Positions 26,111-35,048 of a DNA stretch of 64,000 nt are shown in pieces. Source of the DNA: Thermomicrobium sp. CFH 73360. GTDB lineage: Bacteria; Chloroflexota; Chloroflexia; Thermomicrobiales; Thermomicrobiaceae. The notes under the pieces were generated by a model that was not told the origin of the DNA, did no database searches, and worked only from the letters and a program-made list of their open reading frames with translations. The first letter of the stretch is position 1, and each line of letters begins with the position of its first letter. A program made the position numbers and the translations under genes. The DNA lies in contig NZ_JAMSLS010000002.1 in NCBI RefSeq assembly GCF_023806465.1, positions 620,001 to 684,000 on the forward strand, given 5' to 3'.

Positions 26111-28441
26111 ATGGTGATCAGTCACTATGTCGGCGCCCGGGTACGGCGGAAGGAGGATCCCCGTCTCATTACGGGAACGTCTCAATATGTGGATGACATC
26201 AAGCTTCCCGGAATGTTGCACGTCGCTTTTGTCCGCAGTAGCTACCCGCATGCTCGCATCCGGAGCATCGACAGTTCAGCCGCCCGAGCCATGCCAGGCG
26301 TCGTCGGTATCTATACCGGGCGCGATTTGGCCGCGTCGCTAAAAGGGAAACCAGAGCTCATGCCTGGTGAAGCACCGCACCCCGAGGAACAGAAGCCCGA
26401 AGGAATTCCGGTGCCACCAGAAGAGCCCATCGCCGTCGACCGCACACTTTTCGTTGGACAGCCAATCGCCGTTGTGGTCGCGACGTCCCCAGCGATCGCC
26501 CGTGACGCTGCCGAGGCGGTCGTGGTGGACTATGAGCCGTTGCCGGCAGTTACCGACCCCGAAGCGGCCATGCAGGAGGGAGCACCACTGCTCTATCCCG
26601 ATATCCCCAACAATATCGGTGAACGTTGGGAGCGTGTCGAAGGTGACGTGGACGGTGCCTTTGCACGAGCCGATGTGGTCGTCAGGCAGCGGTTCCGCCA
26701 GCAACGGCTGGCTGGGATTCCCATGGAGCCGCGGGCGATCGTTGCCGCACCGGATCCTCTGACGCAAGGAGTGATCGTTTGGAGCTCGACCCAGGCACCA
26801 CACTGGAACCGTAACGCCCTCGCCGCAGCGCTTGGCCTTTCCCACGGCCAGGTCCGAATCATCGCTCCGGAGGTCGGTGGTGGCTTCGGAGTGAAAATCG
26901 GAGCGTACCAGGAGGACTTTATCCTTGCTGCCCTCGCCTTACAGCTGCATCGGCCTGTCAAGTGGGTAGAGACTCGTTCTGAGCACCTCATGGCCACTAA
27001 CCATGGGCGCGACCAGGTCGTCGACTACGAACTTGCAGCCACCGGTGAGGGTCGGGTCCTGGCACTGCGGGCGCGTATCGTGCAGGACCTCGGCGCCTAT
27101 CCGCGCGGGCTGTATCTCCCTTCCACAACCGGTCTTATGGCCTGCGGCTGTTATGACATACCTGCAGTCGACATCAAAGCCTATGGTGTGTACACGAATA
27201 CGATGGCAGTTGGTGCCTACCGTGGTGCTGGCCGGCCCGAGGCCGCTTACTACATCGAACGGATGATGGATCTCCTGGCCCGCAAGCTCGGGAAGGACCC
27301 GGCCGAGGTACGCCGGATCAATTTCATCCCGCCGGACAAGTTCCCGTACACCACGGCGGCCGGCGAGAAATACGACACTGGCGATTATGAAAAGCCGCTG
27401 GCCAAAGCTCTCGAAATCTCGCGCTACCAGGAGTGGCGTCAGAAGCAGCAGGAACTCCGCCAGCAGGGTCGCTATATCGGCATCGGGCTAGCCAGTTACG
27501 TTGAGATTTGCGGCTTCGGTCCCTACGAAAGCGCCGTCGTCCGAGTTGAGCCGAGTGGAGCGGTCACCGTCTACACCGGCACGTCTCCGCATGGCCAGGG
27601 ACTGGAGACTGCTCTTGCACAGCTGGTCGCTGAGAACCTCGGTGCGGACTTTGATCAGATCACTGTTTTGCACGGCGACACACAAAGCGTCCCCGAAGGA
27701 CACGGGACCATGGGCAGCCGGAGTCTTGTCGTTGGCGGCAGTGCCGTTCTCATGGCAATCGACCGCGTGAAAGAAAAGGCGACGCAGATCGCGGCGCACC
27801 TGCTCGAGGCAGCAGCGGAGGACATTGAGTTCGCAGATGGCAAGTGGCGCGTCAAGGGAGCGCCGGACCGCGCGGTCACTCTCGCCCAGATCGCCCAGGC
27901 CGCCTACGGCCCCAACCTTCCGCAGGGTATGGAACCGGGACTTGTCGCCACTGATTTCTTTGCCCCGCCTGATGAGGTCTTCCCCTTCGGCACCCACGTG
28001 GCGGTCGTGGAAGTCTTCCCCGAAACAGGCGAGGTCAAGCTCCTCGAGTACTACTCGGTCGACGACTGTGGCCCCCGCATCAACCCCCTCCTCGTCGAAG
28101 GCCAGGTCCACGGTGGCCTCGCCCAGGGTATTGCCCAAGCCCTCTGGGAGGAGGTCCGCTACGACGACTCCGGCCAACTCCTCACCGGTACCCTCATGGA
28201 CTACGCCATTCCCAAAGCAGCAATGCTCCCCTCGTTCACCACTGATCAGACCGAGACTCCAACCCCGCTCAACCCGCTTGGCGCCAAAGGAATCGGTGAG
28301 GCAGCAACGATCGGCTCAACCCCAACCATCGCCAACGCGGTGATGGACGCCTTAGCGCCCTTCGGGATTGAGCACCTCGATATCCCGTTGACTCCAGAAA
28401 AGATCTGGCGCGCTCTCCAGGAGGCCAAGGTCGCTTCCTGA
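26111..28441 (+). CDS. Molybdenum hydroxylase large subunit, CoxL/XdhA family (copy 2)
   Basis: A 776-aa paralogue of the preceding catalytic subunit with the same domain order: GARVRRKEDPRLITGTSQYVDD at the N-terminus, EVGGGFGVKIGAYQED, the form II loop AYRGAGRPEAAYYIERMMD and LGAKGIGEAATIG with the catalytic Glu. I start it at ATG 26111 (GGAAGGGAGT upstream), where similarity to copy 1 begins; the frame is open 33 codons earlier without support. It differs from copy 1 through most of its length, including the 'PEGIPVPPEEPIAVDR' linker, yet has stretches identical at the DNA level (27980-28212 and 28322-28416). It probably oxidises a related but different substrate; no small or medium subunit is adjacent. 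Confidence 0.93.
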   Translation: MVISHYVGARVRRKEDPRLITGTSQYVDDIKLPGMLHVAFVRSSYPHARIRSIDSSAARAMPGVVGIYTGRDLAASLKGKPELMPGEAPHPEEQKPEGIPVPPEEPIAVDRTLFVGQPIAVVVATSPAIARDAAEAVVVDYEPLPAVTDPEAAMQEGAPLLYPDIPNNIGERWERVEGDVDGAFARADVVVRQRFRQQRLAGIPMEPRAIVAAPDPLTQGVIVWSSTQAPHWNRNALAAALGLSHGQVRIIAPEVGGGFGVKIGAYQEDFILAALALQLHRPVKWVETRSEHLMATNHGRDQVVDYELAATGEGRVLALRARIVQDLGAYPRGLYLPSTTGLMACGCYDIPAVDIKAYGVYTNTMAVGAYRGAGRPEAAYYIERMMDLLARKLGKDPAEVRRINFIPPDKFPYTTAAGEKYDTGDYEKPLAKALEISRYQEWRQKQQELRQQGRYIGIGLASYVEICGFGPYESAVVRVEPSGAVTVYTGTSPHGQGLETALAQLVAENLGADFDQITVLHGDTQSVPEGHGTMGSRSLVVGGSAVLMAIDRVKEKATQIAAHLLEAAAEDIEFADGKWRVKGAPDRAVTLAQIAQAAYGPNLPQGMEPGLVATDFFAPPDEVFPFGTHVAVVEVFPETGEVKLLEYYSVDDCGPRINPLLVEGQVHGGLAQGIAQALWEEVRYDDSGQLLTGTLMDYAIPKAAMLPSFTTDQTETPTPLNPLGAKGIGEAATIGSTPTIANAVMDALAPFGIEHLDIPLTPEKIWRALQEAKVAS
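27980..28212 (+). repeat. 233-bp tract identical to 25217-25449 (CoxL copy 2)
   Basis: Partner of the identical tract in copy 1, same orientation. Directly repeated identical segments of this length can also act as substrates for deletion of the DNA between them. Confidence 0.9.
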
Positions 28442-28458
28442 ACCGGGGCGGGAAGGGG

Positions 28459-28496
28459 AACCGGGTGGTGCCTCAACACGACGGCACCACCCGGTT
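28459..28496 (+). terminator. Strong terminator hairpin between CoxL copy 2 and codA-like gene
   Basis: Perfect 14-bp stem (28459-28472 / 28483-28496) with a 10-nt loop, 17 bp after the CoxL copy 2 stop. The leftward gene ends at 28610, so it may serve both convergent units. Only short T-runs follow. Confidence 0.65.
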
Positions 28497-28609
28497 CATT
28501 GTCCTCGGTGCTGAGGGGATTCTGCCCTTGTCGGGCGCTCTGTAGGCGCAGGCTTTCGGCACGCGAGACTCTGCTGAGGGTAGACGGCCACAACCCGAAA
28601 CACCATCAA

Positions 28610-29911
28610 TCATCCACCGAGCAAGAGCCCTTCGCCTGGCCGCTCATAGCGAATCATGACAAAATCCTCGCCGCGCCACACCTCCACCCGTGGTGCTGTT
28701 GCACGACTCACTACGCGCCCGTCCTTCACACACCAGAGTGCTGGCGAGAGCATGCGCAGCGCATCGCGGTCGCTTGCGGCGTCGAAGACCACGAAGTTGG
28801 CCGGTTTCCCGATCTCAATGCCGTAGCGATCAAGAATTCCAAGCGCTTTGGCAGCGTTCGTCGTTATCAGATCCCAGACGAGCGGAATCTCGTCGTAGCC
28901 AGAGAGCTGCGCCATATGCAGCCCAAGCCACGCTGCATGGAGCATGTTGCCTGTTCCCAGTGGATACCAGGGATCCATCACCGAATCGTGCCCGAAGGCG
29001 ACGTTGATTCCAAACGCAAGGAGCTCCTTCACACGCGTCATTCCGCGGCGCTTGGGATAGGTATCAAACCGTCCTTGGAGGATGGAATTGTCTGGTGGAT
29101 TCGCGATGATGTTCAGCTCAGCCCGCTTGAGCCAGCCAAACAGCTTAAAGGCATAGGCGTTGTTGTATGATCCCATCGCGGTGGTATGGCTGGCTACCAC
29201 CCGACCCTGCAGTCCGCGCCGGATCGTCTCGGCAGCCATGACCTCGACAAAGCGAGATTGGTCATCGTCTGTCTCATCACAGTGTGCGTCCAATGGACGA
29301 TCGTAGCGCTCAGCAAGCTCGAAGGCGATCCGCAGTGATTCCACTCCCATCTCTCGCGTGGTCTCATAGTGCGGGATGGCGCCGACCACATCGCAACCCA
29401 TCCGCAGGGCTTCTTCGAGGAGTTCCGCACCCCGTGGATAGGACAGGATCCCTTCCTGCGGAAAGGCAACAAGCTGAAGGTCGACGAGGTGGCGCATCTC
29501 CTCACGTACCTCGAGTAGGGCACGCAGACCGACGAAGTTCGGATCGCAGACGTCGACATGACTACGGATCACGAGGGCACCCTGGCTGGCATACCACTCG
29601 ATCGCTCTTTTGGCCCGCTCCTTCACCGCTTCGACGGTCAGCTGCGGCTTGGTCTGTGCCCAACGCTGGATCCCCTCGAGCAGCGTCCCAGTTTCGTTGT
29701 GGCCCGCCAGACCTTCGGTGAGCGCAGCATCAAGGTGGCAGTGCGGTTCGATCAACGGCGGTGAGAGAAGCCGTCCTGCAGCGTCAATTGTCTCGGTCGC
29801 CTCTCCAGCCAGCTCCGCCTCGATGGCAACGATTCGTCCCTCTGTGACACCGATATCAACCAGCCGACCATCACGGAGCCGTGCCCGGCGGACAATCAGG
29901 TCATACGTCAT
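28610..29911 (-). CDS. Cytosine deaminase-type amidohydrolase
   Basis: A 433-aa amidohydrolase close to CodA. Metal ligands: IEPHCHLDAAL (H57, H59), SHVDVCD, AHCDETDDDQSR (His, Glu), SHTTAMGSYN and GHDSVMDPWYPLGTGNML with the catalytic Asp. In E. coli CodA the last motif is nearly the same, so deamination of cytosine or a related ring (isoguanine, creatinine-like) is likely. ATG 29911 follows AAAGGAGACGAG; the 13 codons upstream are excluded. It is convergent with the molybdenum hydroxylase genes and 5 kb from the NCS1 permease, which suits a nucleobase salvage or degradation context. Confidence 0.9.
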   Translation of the reverse strand: MTYDLIVRRARLRDGRLVDIGVTEGRIVAIEAELAGEATETIDAAGRLLSPPLIEPHCHLDAALTEGLAGHNETGTLLEGIQRWAQTKPQLTVEAVKERAKRAIEWYASQGALVIRSHVDVCDPNFVGLRALLEVREEMRHLVDLQLVAFPQEGILSYPRGAELLEEALRMGCDVVGAIPHYETTREMGVESLRIAFELAERYDRPLDAHCDETDDDQSRFVEVMAAETIRRGLQGRVVASHTTAMGSYNNAYAFKLFGWLKRAELNIIANPPDNSILQGRFDTYPKRRGMTRVKELLAFGINVAFGHDSVMDPWYPLGTGNMLHAAWLGLHMAQLSGYDEIPLVWDLITTNAAKALGILDRYGIEIGKPANFVVFDAASDRDALRMLSPALWCVKDGRVVSRATAPRVEVWRGEDFVMIRYERPGEGLLLGG

Positions 29912-30128
29912 CGTCTCGTCTCCTTTCTGTACAACGTGTCGGTCTTCCATCCCAAGCCGATGTCACCATCTCGCAGAAGGCGCGAGACACGGTGCATTGC
30001 ACCCTTGCTGCACACAGGCTGTCAAGGCACGGCGAATGAGGTGTTGAGGACGAATCCCGACAAGGTGGTACTCATGGCCACGCTATCATGCTCGCGGCGA
30101 ACCACTGCACCAGTGGCGGAGGTGCATT

Positions 30129-30347
30129 ATGTTCGAGGGGCTGTTCCAACCGAGCCACCTGCTGGTGATCCTGCTGATCGTGATGATCATCTTCGGTCCT
30201 GGGAAGCTACCGGAAGTTGGTGCAGCGATCGGCCGTAGCATTCACGAGTTTCGACACAGTGTCCGTGATGCCACCGCAGAAGGTGGGGCAGAGTCATCTG
30301 GGACCGCGATGCGAGAGTTGTTCTCACGCCCGACTCAACAGCAGTAA
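30129..30347 (+). CDS. tatA: Sec-independent protein translocase subunit TatA
   Basis: A 72-aa TatA/TatE-type protein: one N-terminal transmembrane helix (LLVILLIVMIIFGPGKLPEVG), the conserved FGPGKLPE hinge, and an amphipathic helix (AAIGRSIHEFRHSVRD) followed by a polar tail. TatA oligomers form the translocation pore for folded, twin-arginine proteins. ATG 30129 follows GGAGGTGC. TatC/TatB are not in the window. The PstS and amidase precursors encoded here have Tat-like RR signals and are possible clients. Confidence 0.92.
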   Translation: MFEGLFQPSHLLVILLIVMIIFGPGKLPEVGAAIGRSIHEFRHSVRDATAEGGAESSGTAMRELFSRPTQQQ

Positions 30348-30494
30348 GGTCCCTCGCCTCTACCCAAGGTGGGCGGCACGCATCCCAACGGTGTGCCCGT
30401 GGGGTCAGTGCACATCTGGATCGTGCCGCTTCTCCGTGACGTGACGAGCAATTACAAGACTCCCGCAAACGCACATCAACGACCAACGACCACC

Positions 30495-32114
30495 TCAGGC
30501 AAGTCGCGCACGCAGCGCCTGCAGCAAGAATTGGAATTCGGGAACCTGGAAGCGCCGAAGCACAGCCCCATAGATGAGAACGCCCACTATGAGGCCAAGG
30601 CAAACAAGTGCTGCCCGCGCCAGCAGTGATTGTTGTTCTGGTACGACCCAGTGGGAAATTGTCAGCACCACAATTGTGACGATGAGTGCCATCACCAGTG
30701 AAGCGATTCCCGCTGCCCGCAGTGTCCGAGCAACGGTTCCGTCACCGACCCGACCGAGCCAGCGGCGCAAGATCCACCACATGACGAGCGCGTGTGCGAT
30801 AAATTGCGCCGTATTCCCCAGTACCAACCCAAGCATGCCGAGCGGACGCACCAGTGTCAGCGCGACGAGGAAATAGATCCCGACCGAGAAAACACCGACC
30901 AACACCGGTGTGCGCGTGTTCTGCCGCGCGTAAGCTGCGAAGATCAGTACCTGGTCAAAAGCCGCACAGAGTGTCCCCGGGAGATAGCCGAGCAAAGCTA
31001 TCCAGATCGCACGCGCTCCCTCCAGATCAGTCGCACCATGATAGAAGAGTAACGTGACGACCGGCCAGCTCAAGGCTGCCATGCCAAGCGTTGCGGGGAA
31101 AATTAGGAGCGCCACGAATTTGAGCCCCAGCGAGAGTGTCCGCTGATAGCTGTGTTCGTCGCCTGCTGCAGCATGTCGCGAAAGGGTCGGCAACGCAGCG
31201 AGCGAGGTCGCAGCAGCCACCAAGCCGAGGATCATCTGGTTCAGGGCCGTTGCATAACGCATCGCGCCGAGCGCATGTGGGTCGACTCCCCACGCTAAAT
31301 TCCGGTCAATCGTCAGTGCTACGGTGTTCGCGAAGAGACCAAGAAAAATCGGCAAGTAGAGGATGAAGATGCGGCGGATCGCTGGGTGCCAGAGCTGGAG
31401 GTTCAACCTCGGCAGGCAGTCACGCAGCCCCCACAACTGCAGCACGACGAGACCGAGCGCGCCAAGGAGCACCCCAAGAACCAGACTCGCAATCCCGATC
31501 GTGTGCCCGAGCAGGAGTGCGCAGGTAACAATTGCGGCGTTACGCACGCTGAGCGCAAGCGACGGTTGCGTGAAGCGTTGCAATGCGTAGAGCGCGGCCA
31601 TCAGGACTGTGGAGACGGCCAGGAACAGCACCGCGGGCACGATGAGCCGGACCAGCCGAATCGTCAGTTGGAATGTCGCAGCGCCCCGAGCTGCCTCTCC
31701 GCCGCCGAGCGCTGTCATCGCCCAGACGACCCAGGGAGCAGCCAGGGCCACCAGCGCGACTGCCCCACCAACGACGAGCAGCACCCACATCAGAAGACCA
31801 CCAACGATGCGGCGGAACTCGTCTCGCTGATCCGCGTAGGTACTCAGCACCGGGACAAGTGCGGCCTGTAGCATGCCGCTGATCACGAGGTCGAAGAGCA
31901 TTGTGTGGACGTTATCTGCAATGGTAAATGCCGCAACCTCGTTCGTCGTTCCCCAGAAGTAGGAAGTGATCTGTTCCCGCACGAGCCCGAGGATGCGGCT
32001 GAGCACTACGCCGACCATGAGCACCCCAGCCGCACGCGCGACCTGAGCCCGCTCGCGGTGCGCGGCTTCTGCCAAACCTGTCTCAGTCGCCGACGGTGTG
32101 GGATCGCGTGTCAC
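30495..32114 (-). CDS. murJ: Lipid II flippase MurJ
   Basis: A 539-aa polytopic membrane protein of the MviN/MurJ family that flips lipid II for peptidoglycan synthesis. The N-terminus has VLMVGVVLSRILGLVREQITSYFWGTTNEVAAF, the family hallmark, followed by about 14 hydrophobic segments and DRNLAWGVDPHALGAMRYATAL in the middle. GTG start at 32114. It is transcribed toward tatA, and the adenylyltransferase gene lies 210 bp upstream on the same strand. Confidence 0.92.
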   Translation of the reverse strand: MTRDPTPSATETGLAEAAHRERAQVARAAGVLMVGVVLSRILGLVREQITSYFWGTTNEVAAFTIADNVHTMLFDLVISGMLQAALVPVLSTYADQRDEFRRIVGGLLMWVLLVVGGAVALVALAAPWVVWAMTALGGGEAARGAATFQLTIRLVRLIVPAVLFLAVSTVLMAALYALQRFTQPSLALSVRNAAIVTCALLLGHTIGIASLVLGVLLGALGLVVLQLWGLRDCLPRLNLQLWHPAIRRIFILYLPIFLGLFANTVALTIDRNLAWGVDPHALGAMRYATALNQMILGLVAAATSLAALPTLSRHAAAGDEHSYQRTLSLGLKFVALLIFPATLGMAALSWPVVTLLFYHGATDLEGARAIWIALLGYLPGTLCAAFDQVLIFAAYARQNTRTPVLVGVFSVGIYFLVALTLVRPLGMLGLVLGNTAQFIAHALVMWWILRRWLGRVGDGTVARTLRAAGIASLVMALIVTIVVLTISHWVVPEQQSLLARAALVCLGLIVGVLIYGAVLRRFQVPEFQFLLQALRARLA

Positions 32115-32324
32115 ACTCTCGCTCCTGCCCGCTCACCCGAGCCAGCAGGAGTGTACCGAGTGCGGCACGTAACGCGGCCGCGTTGGCAACTCTCTGATAG
32201 AAGCGAGGGAGAGCCAACTGGTGCTCATGGGCCCTCCAGGCAATCACTCAGACGCAGGGGGAGAACAACATGGTGCACGATCCCCCGAAGGCCCATTCGC
32301 CGAGAGGCCCGTCGTCAGGGAGCA

Positions 32325-32876
32325 TCATTGGTCGGTCTCCTCACTGGAGAGCAGTCGGTCGCCGCTTCCAGCACAGCCATAGGCAGCAAGGATCCGGCGG
32401 ACAAGTGCTGTGGTTGAACGCTCGGGAACGTACGGGATCAAGACGACCTCTCCGCCGAGTGCACGAACCAGCTCCGCCTCTGGGAGTGGTTGCTTTCCAC
32501 TGGCAAGCTCTTCTGGTGTCACCCCGTAGTCTCCACCCTTCACGTAGACATGCGGTCGGAGGAGCTGGATCACTCGGTCTGCCGTGTCGTCGGGGAAGAC
32601 TGTCACGTAATCCACACAGGCGAGGCCAGCCAGGAGTTCAGCCCGTTCCTGGGCCGGGACGAATGGCCTTGTTGGTCCCTTGCGTCGACGCGTGGAAGCG
32701 TCGTCATTCACCGCGACAACGAGGACATCACCAAGTCGCCGGGCAGCTTCGAGGGAACGAAGATGCCCCACGTGGAGGAGATCGAAGTGCCCGTTCGTCA
32801 GCACGATCCGCTTCCCAGCTCGGCGGAGCTCGTCACCGAGCGCTGCGAGATCATCGAAGTCGATTCGCTGGCCCAT
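32325..32876 (-). CDS. HldE C-domain-like adenylyltransferase (RfaE2)
   Basis: A 183-aa cytidylyl/adenylyltransferase of the nucleotidyltransferase superfamily. It has the RIVLTNGHFDLLHVGHLRSLEAARRLGD motif with the HxGH nucleotide-binding signature, and the second half contains PERSTTALVRRIL corresponding to the ISTT site. This is the stand-alone RfaE2 domain that activates heptose-1-phosphate with ATP; no kinase (RfaE1) or heptose epimerase gene is near, so the acceptor sugar is uncertain. ATG 32876 follows GGAGGAAGC. Confidence 0.88.
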   Translation of the reverse strand: MGQRIDFDDLAALGDELRRAGKRIVLTNGHFDLLHVGHLRSLEAARRLGDVLVVAVNDDASTRRRKGPTRPFVPAQERAELLAGLACVDYVTVFPDDTADRVIQLLRPHVYVKGGDYGVTPEELASGKQPLPEAELVRALGGEVVLIPYVPERSTTALVRRILAAYGCAGSGDRLLSSEETDQ

Positions 32877-33640
32877 GCTTCCTCCCACATCTGCTGCGCC
32901 AAGGCACAAGGGTAGGACGCGTGTTGTTTCTCACTTCGCAACCATCATTCGTCTGCGGTTCATCAATGACAAGTAGCACGTGATGACACTCCAGGACGAG
33001 AGAAGATGGATGGCACGACGGTGTTCGGCTACCGGCTCCTTCATGCGGTTCGACCTGTTCTGACCATGTGGCTTGCATTCACCAATGTGTCCGTGGGCCT
33101 ACAGCTGTCAGACAACCTGGTCCAAGCACTTCTCGGGTCAGAAGCGTCAAGGAACGCAATCGATGAATCAACAGTTGAGCGACCCGTCCCAGTGCCAATC
33201 CGACGTAGTTGGAGGAGCGCAATCCCTATGGTGTTCCACCAACAGTCTTTGCGCCCACCGAACAAGCCATGCTCCGCTTGGCCAACGGCGCTGGCTTATC
33301 ATTCAAGGCAGAAAAGCCCGCCCAGATGCTCACCCGAAGCATTCGAGTGAACCGAATATATATCAACTAGACGACGAGAATTGATACTAGCATTCACGCT
33401 GTGCTACTCGTGATCCTGAATTACCATCGAAGTTTTGTGCCATAATGCGAACCTTATAAGATCTTCAGTATTCCGCGAGCTCAAATCGTGACCAGCGAAG
33501 ACTCGATTGCTGGTAAGGATCACTTGATCCGTGGTTGGCGCGTCTTTGGCGCGTTTTACCCGGACTACGTCGCCGGGTCTCTCGCCATCAAGGACAGGCG
33601 GCACTCCTCTCATAACAACCAACATATTCTCGTGCGCGAC
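32877..33640. other. Gene-poor, partly AT-rich intergenic stretch
   Basis: About 760 bp between two leftward genes. Short frames on both strands (33006-33350 plus, 33404-33625 minus) match nothing I know and have no good ribosome binding site. The part 33340-33480 is clearly more AT-rich (TATATATCAACTAG, ACCTTATAAGATC) than the rest of the window, suggesting horizontally acquired or decayed DNA. Confidence 0.45.
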
Positions 33641-34378
33641 TTACTCGACGGCTACGCGCCGCTGAGCGAGCGCCGTACGCAGCCGGCGGGCGTCCATCAC
33701 CGCATGCGCAAACGCGTCATTGTTGAAGTAGACGTAACCTGGATGATCGGCACACCGCTGGAGTCGCCCGGCAAGCAGGTCGATCTCCTCATCAGTCAAC
33801 CCGATGTCGTAGAGGCCACTGTGCACGCGCACGTAACAGAGCGGCCCCACATGCGGGAAGTCCTCGGGGGTCGGATGCACTCCACCGTACGCATAGACAA
33901 CGGTCCCGCCTGCACTGGCAATCACTTCAGCAACAGCGGGAACAAACCAACTCGGATGACGAAACTCAAAGGCGAACGATTGGCCGGCCGGTAAGAGTTC
34001 TAAGAACGCTCGGAGACGATCCAGATCGCGCGTGAACCCAGGTGGCAGTTGGAAGAGCAGCGGGCCGAGAGCCGAGCCCAGACCAGCGATCGCCTCCTGA
34101 AAGCGGCGGAGCTCTTCGGCAGCATCGACGAGTCGCCGCAGATGCGTGATCGTGCGAGGTGCCTTCACTGCGAAGACAAAGCCGGGCCGCTCAGCAGCCA
34201 GGCGCGCCCATTCCTCGAAGCGCTTGCGCGCCGGCAAGCGGTAGAACGTCACATTCAGCTCGACTGTGGCAAACTCCCGGAGATAGAACGAGAACCACTG
34301 CCATGGGGGAAGTTCAGGAGGATAGAAGCGCCCGCGCCAGTGGCGATACGACCATCCCGAGGTACCGACGAGCAACAT
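33641..34378 (-). CDS. DUF72 family protein
   Basis: A 245-aa protein of the DUF72 (YecE-like) family with a TIM-barrel fold of unknown activity. Typical motifs: VGTSGWSYRHWRGRFYPPEL at the N-terminus, EFATVELNVTFYRLPARKRF, AVKAPRTITHLRRL, LLFQLPPGF, FEFRHPSWF and YVYFNNDAFAHAV near the C-terminus. Full length for the family. ATG 34378 has a modest site upstream. It is divergent from the GNAT gene, 70 bp away. The YecE family has been associated with nucleic acid metabolism only by context. Confidence 0.92.
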   Translation of the reverse strand: MLLVGTSGWSYRHWRGRFYPPELPPWQWFSFYLREFATVELNVTFYRLPARKRFEEWARLAAERPGFVFAVKAPRTITHLRRLVDAAEELRRFQEAIAGLGSALGPLLFQLPPGFTRDLDRLRAFLELLPAGQSFAFEFRHPSWFVPAVAEVIASAGGTVVYAYGGVHPTPEDFPHVGPLCYVRVHSGLYDIGLTDEEIDLLAGRLQRCADHPGYVYFNNDAFAHAVMDARRLRTALAQRRVAVE

Positions 34379-34448
34379 GGGAGAAATCGCCTCCGCAAAA
34401 TGTCACTGGTGGAAGGGTAACACGCCGAGCCGAGGGAGCAGCGCGGGG

Positions 34449-35048
34449 ATGGAAGAGCACCTTCATCTCCAGGTCATCGTTCCGGGCAAACTCGTCTATC
34501 TCGGCCCTATCCGTCGAGACTTGGCCCCGATCTACCAACGCTGGATGAACGACCTCGAGGTCTCTCGGACACTCACAGCACATTGGCGCGTCCCTTTCAC
34601 AGTCGAGGACGAGCTCGAATGGTTCGAGCAGGCACGCCGCGACCCGACCCGCCGGGTCTTTACGATCTACGAACGGCCTGACGATCGACCAGTGGGCAAC
34701 GCAGAGCTCTTTGGTATCGATTTCGCAGTCGGAAGTGCTGAGGTTGGAATTGTCATCGGTGAGCGGAGTGTCTGGGGAAGAGGATACGCGACTGAAGCCT
34801 TGACTCTCCTGCTGGACTTCGGATTCACGGTGCTCGGCTTGCATCATATCTGGCTTCGCTACTACGCCTCCAACGAGCGAGCTCGCGCGGTCTATGACCG
34901 GGTGGGCTTCCGGGAGGTTGGACGCCTACGGCAAGCGACACGGATTGGGCCATACCGTGATGACATCGTCATCATGGATATTCTGGCGAGCGAGTTCCAA
35001 AGTCCGGTGCTCGCGGAGAAACTCCATCTGCGGCACTCCCGTGAGTGA
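34449..35048 (+). CDS. GNAT family N-acetyltransferase (RimJ/RimL type)
   Basis: A 199-aa acetyltransferase. N-terminal VYLGPIRRDLAPIYQRWMND, then the acetyl-CoA motif VIGERSVWGRGYATEALTLLL (R/Q-x-x-G-x-G/A form), and LRYYASNERARAVYDRVGFREVGRLRQ at the C-terminal side, which are features of the Acetyltransf_3/RimL branch acting on protein N-termini, amino acids or polyamines. ATG 34449 follows GAGGGAGCAGCGCGGGG; the frame is open 24 codons upstream but without similarity. Substrate unknown. Confidence 0.85.
   Translation: MEEHLHLQVIVPGKLVYLGPIRRDLAPIYQRWMNDLEVSRTLTAHWRVPFTVEDELEWFEQARRDPTRRVFTIYERPDDRPVGNAELFGIDFAVGSAEVGIVIGERSVWGRGYATEALTLLLDFGFTVLGLHHIWLRYYASNERARAVYDRVGFREVGRLRQATRIGPYRDDIVIMDILASEFQSPVLAEKLHLRHSRE

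Noticed and set aside
23348-28441. CO dehydrogenase large subunit (true CoxL) for both molybdenum hydroxylases
   Set aside because: The active-site loop is AYRGAGR, not the AYxCSFR loop of aerobic CO dehydrogenases, and no CoxS/CoxM genes are adjacent; only the broader family is assigned.
33006-33384. Short plus-strand frames in the empty patch, possibly transposase fragments
   Set aside because: No DDE or helix-turn-helix motif, no terminal inverted repeats or target duplication seen.
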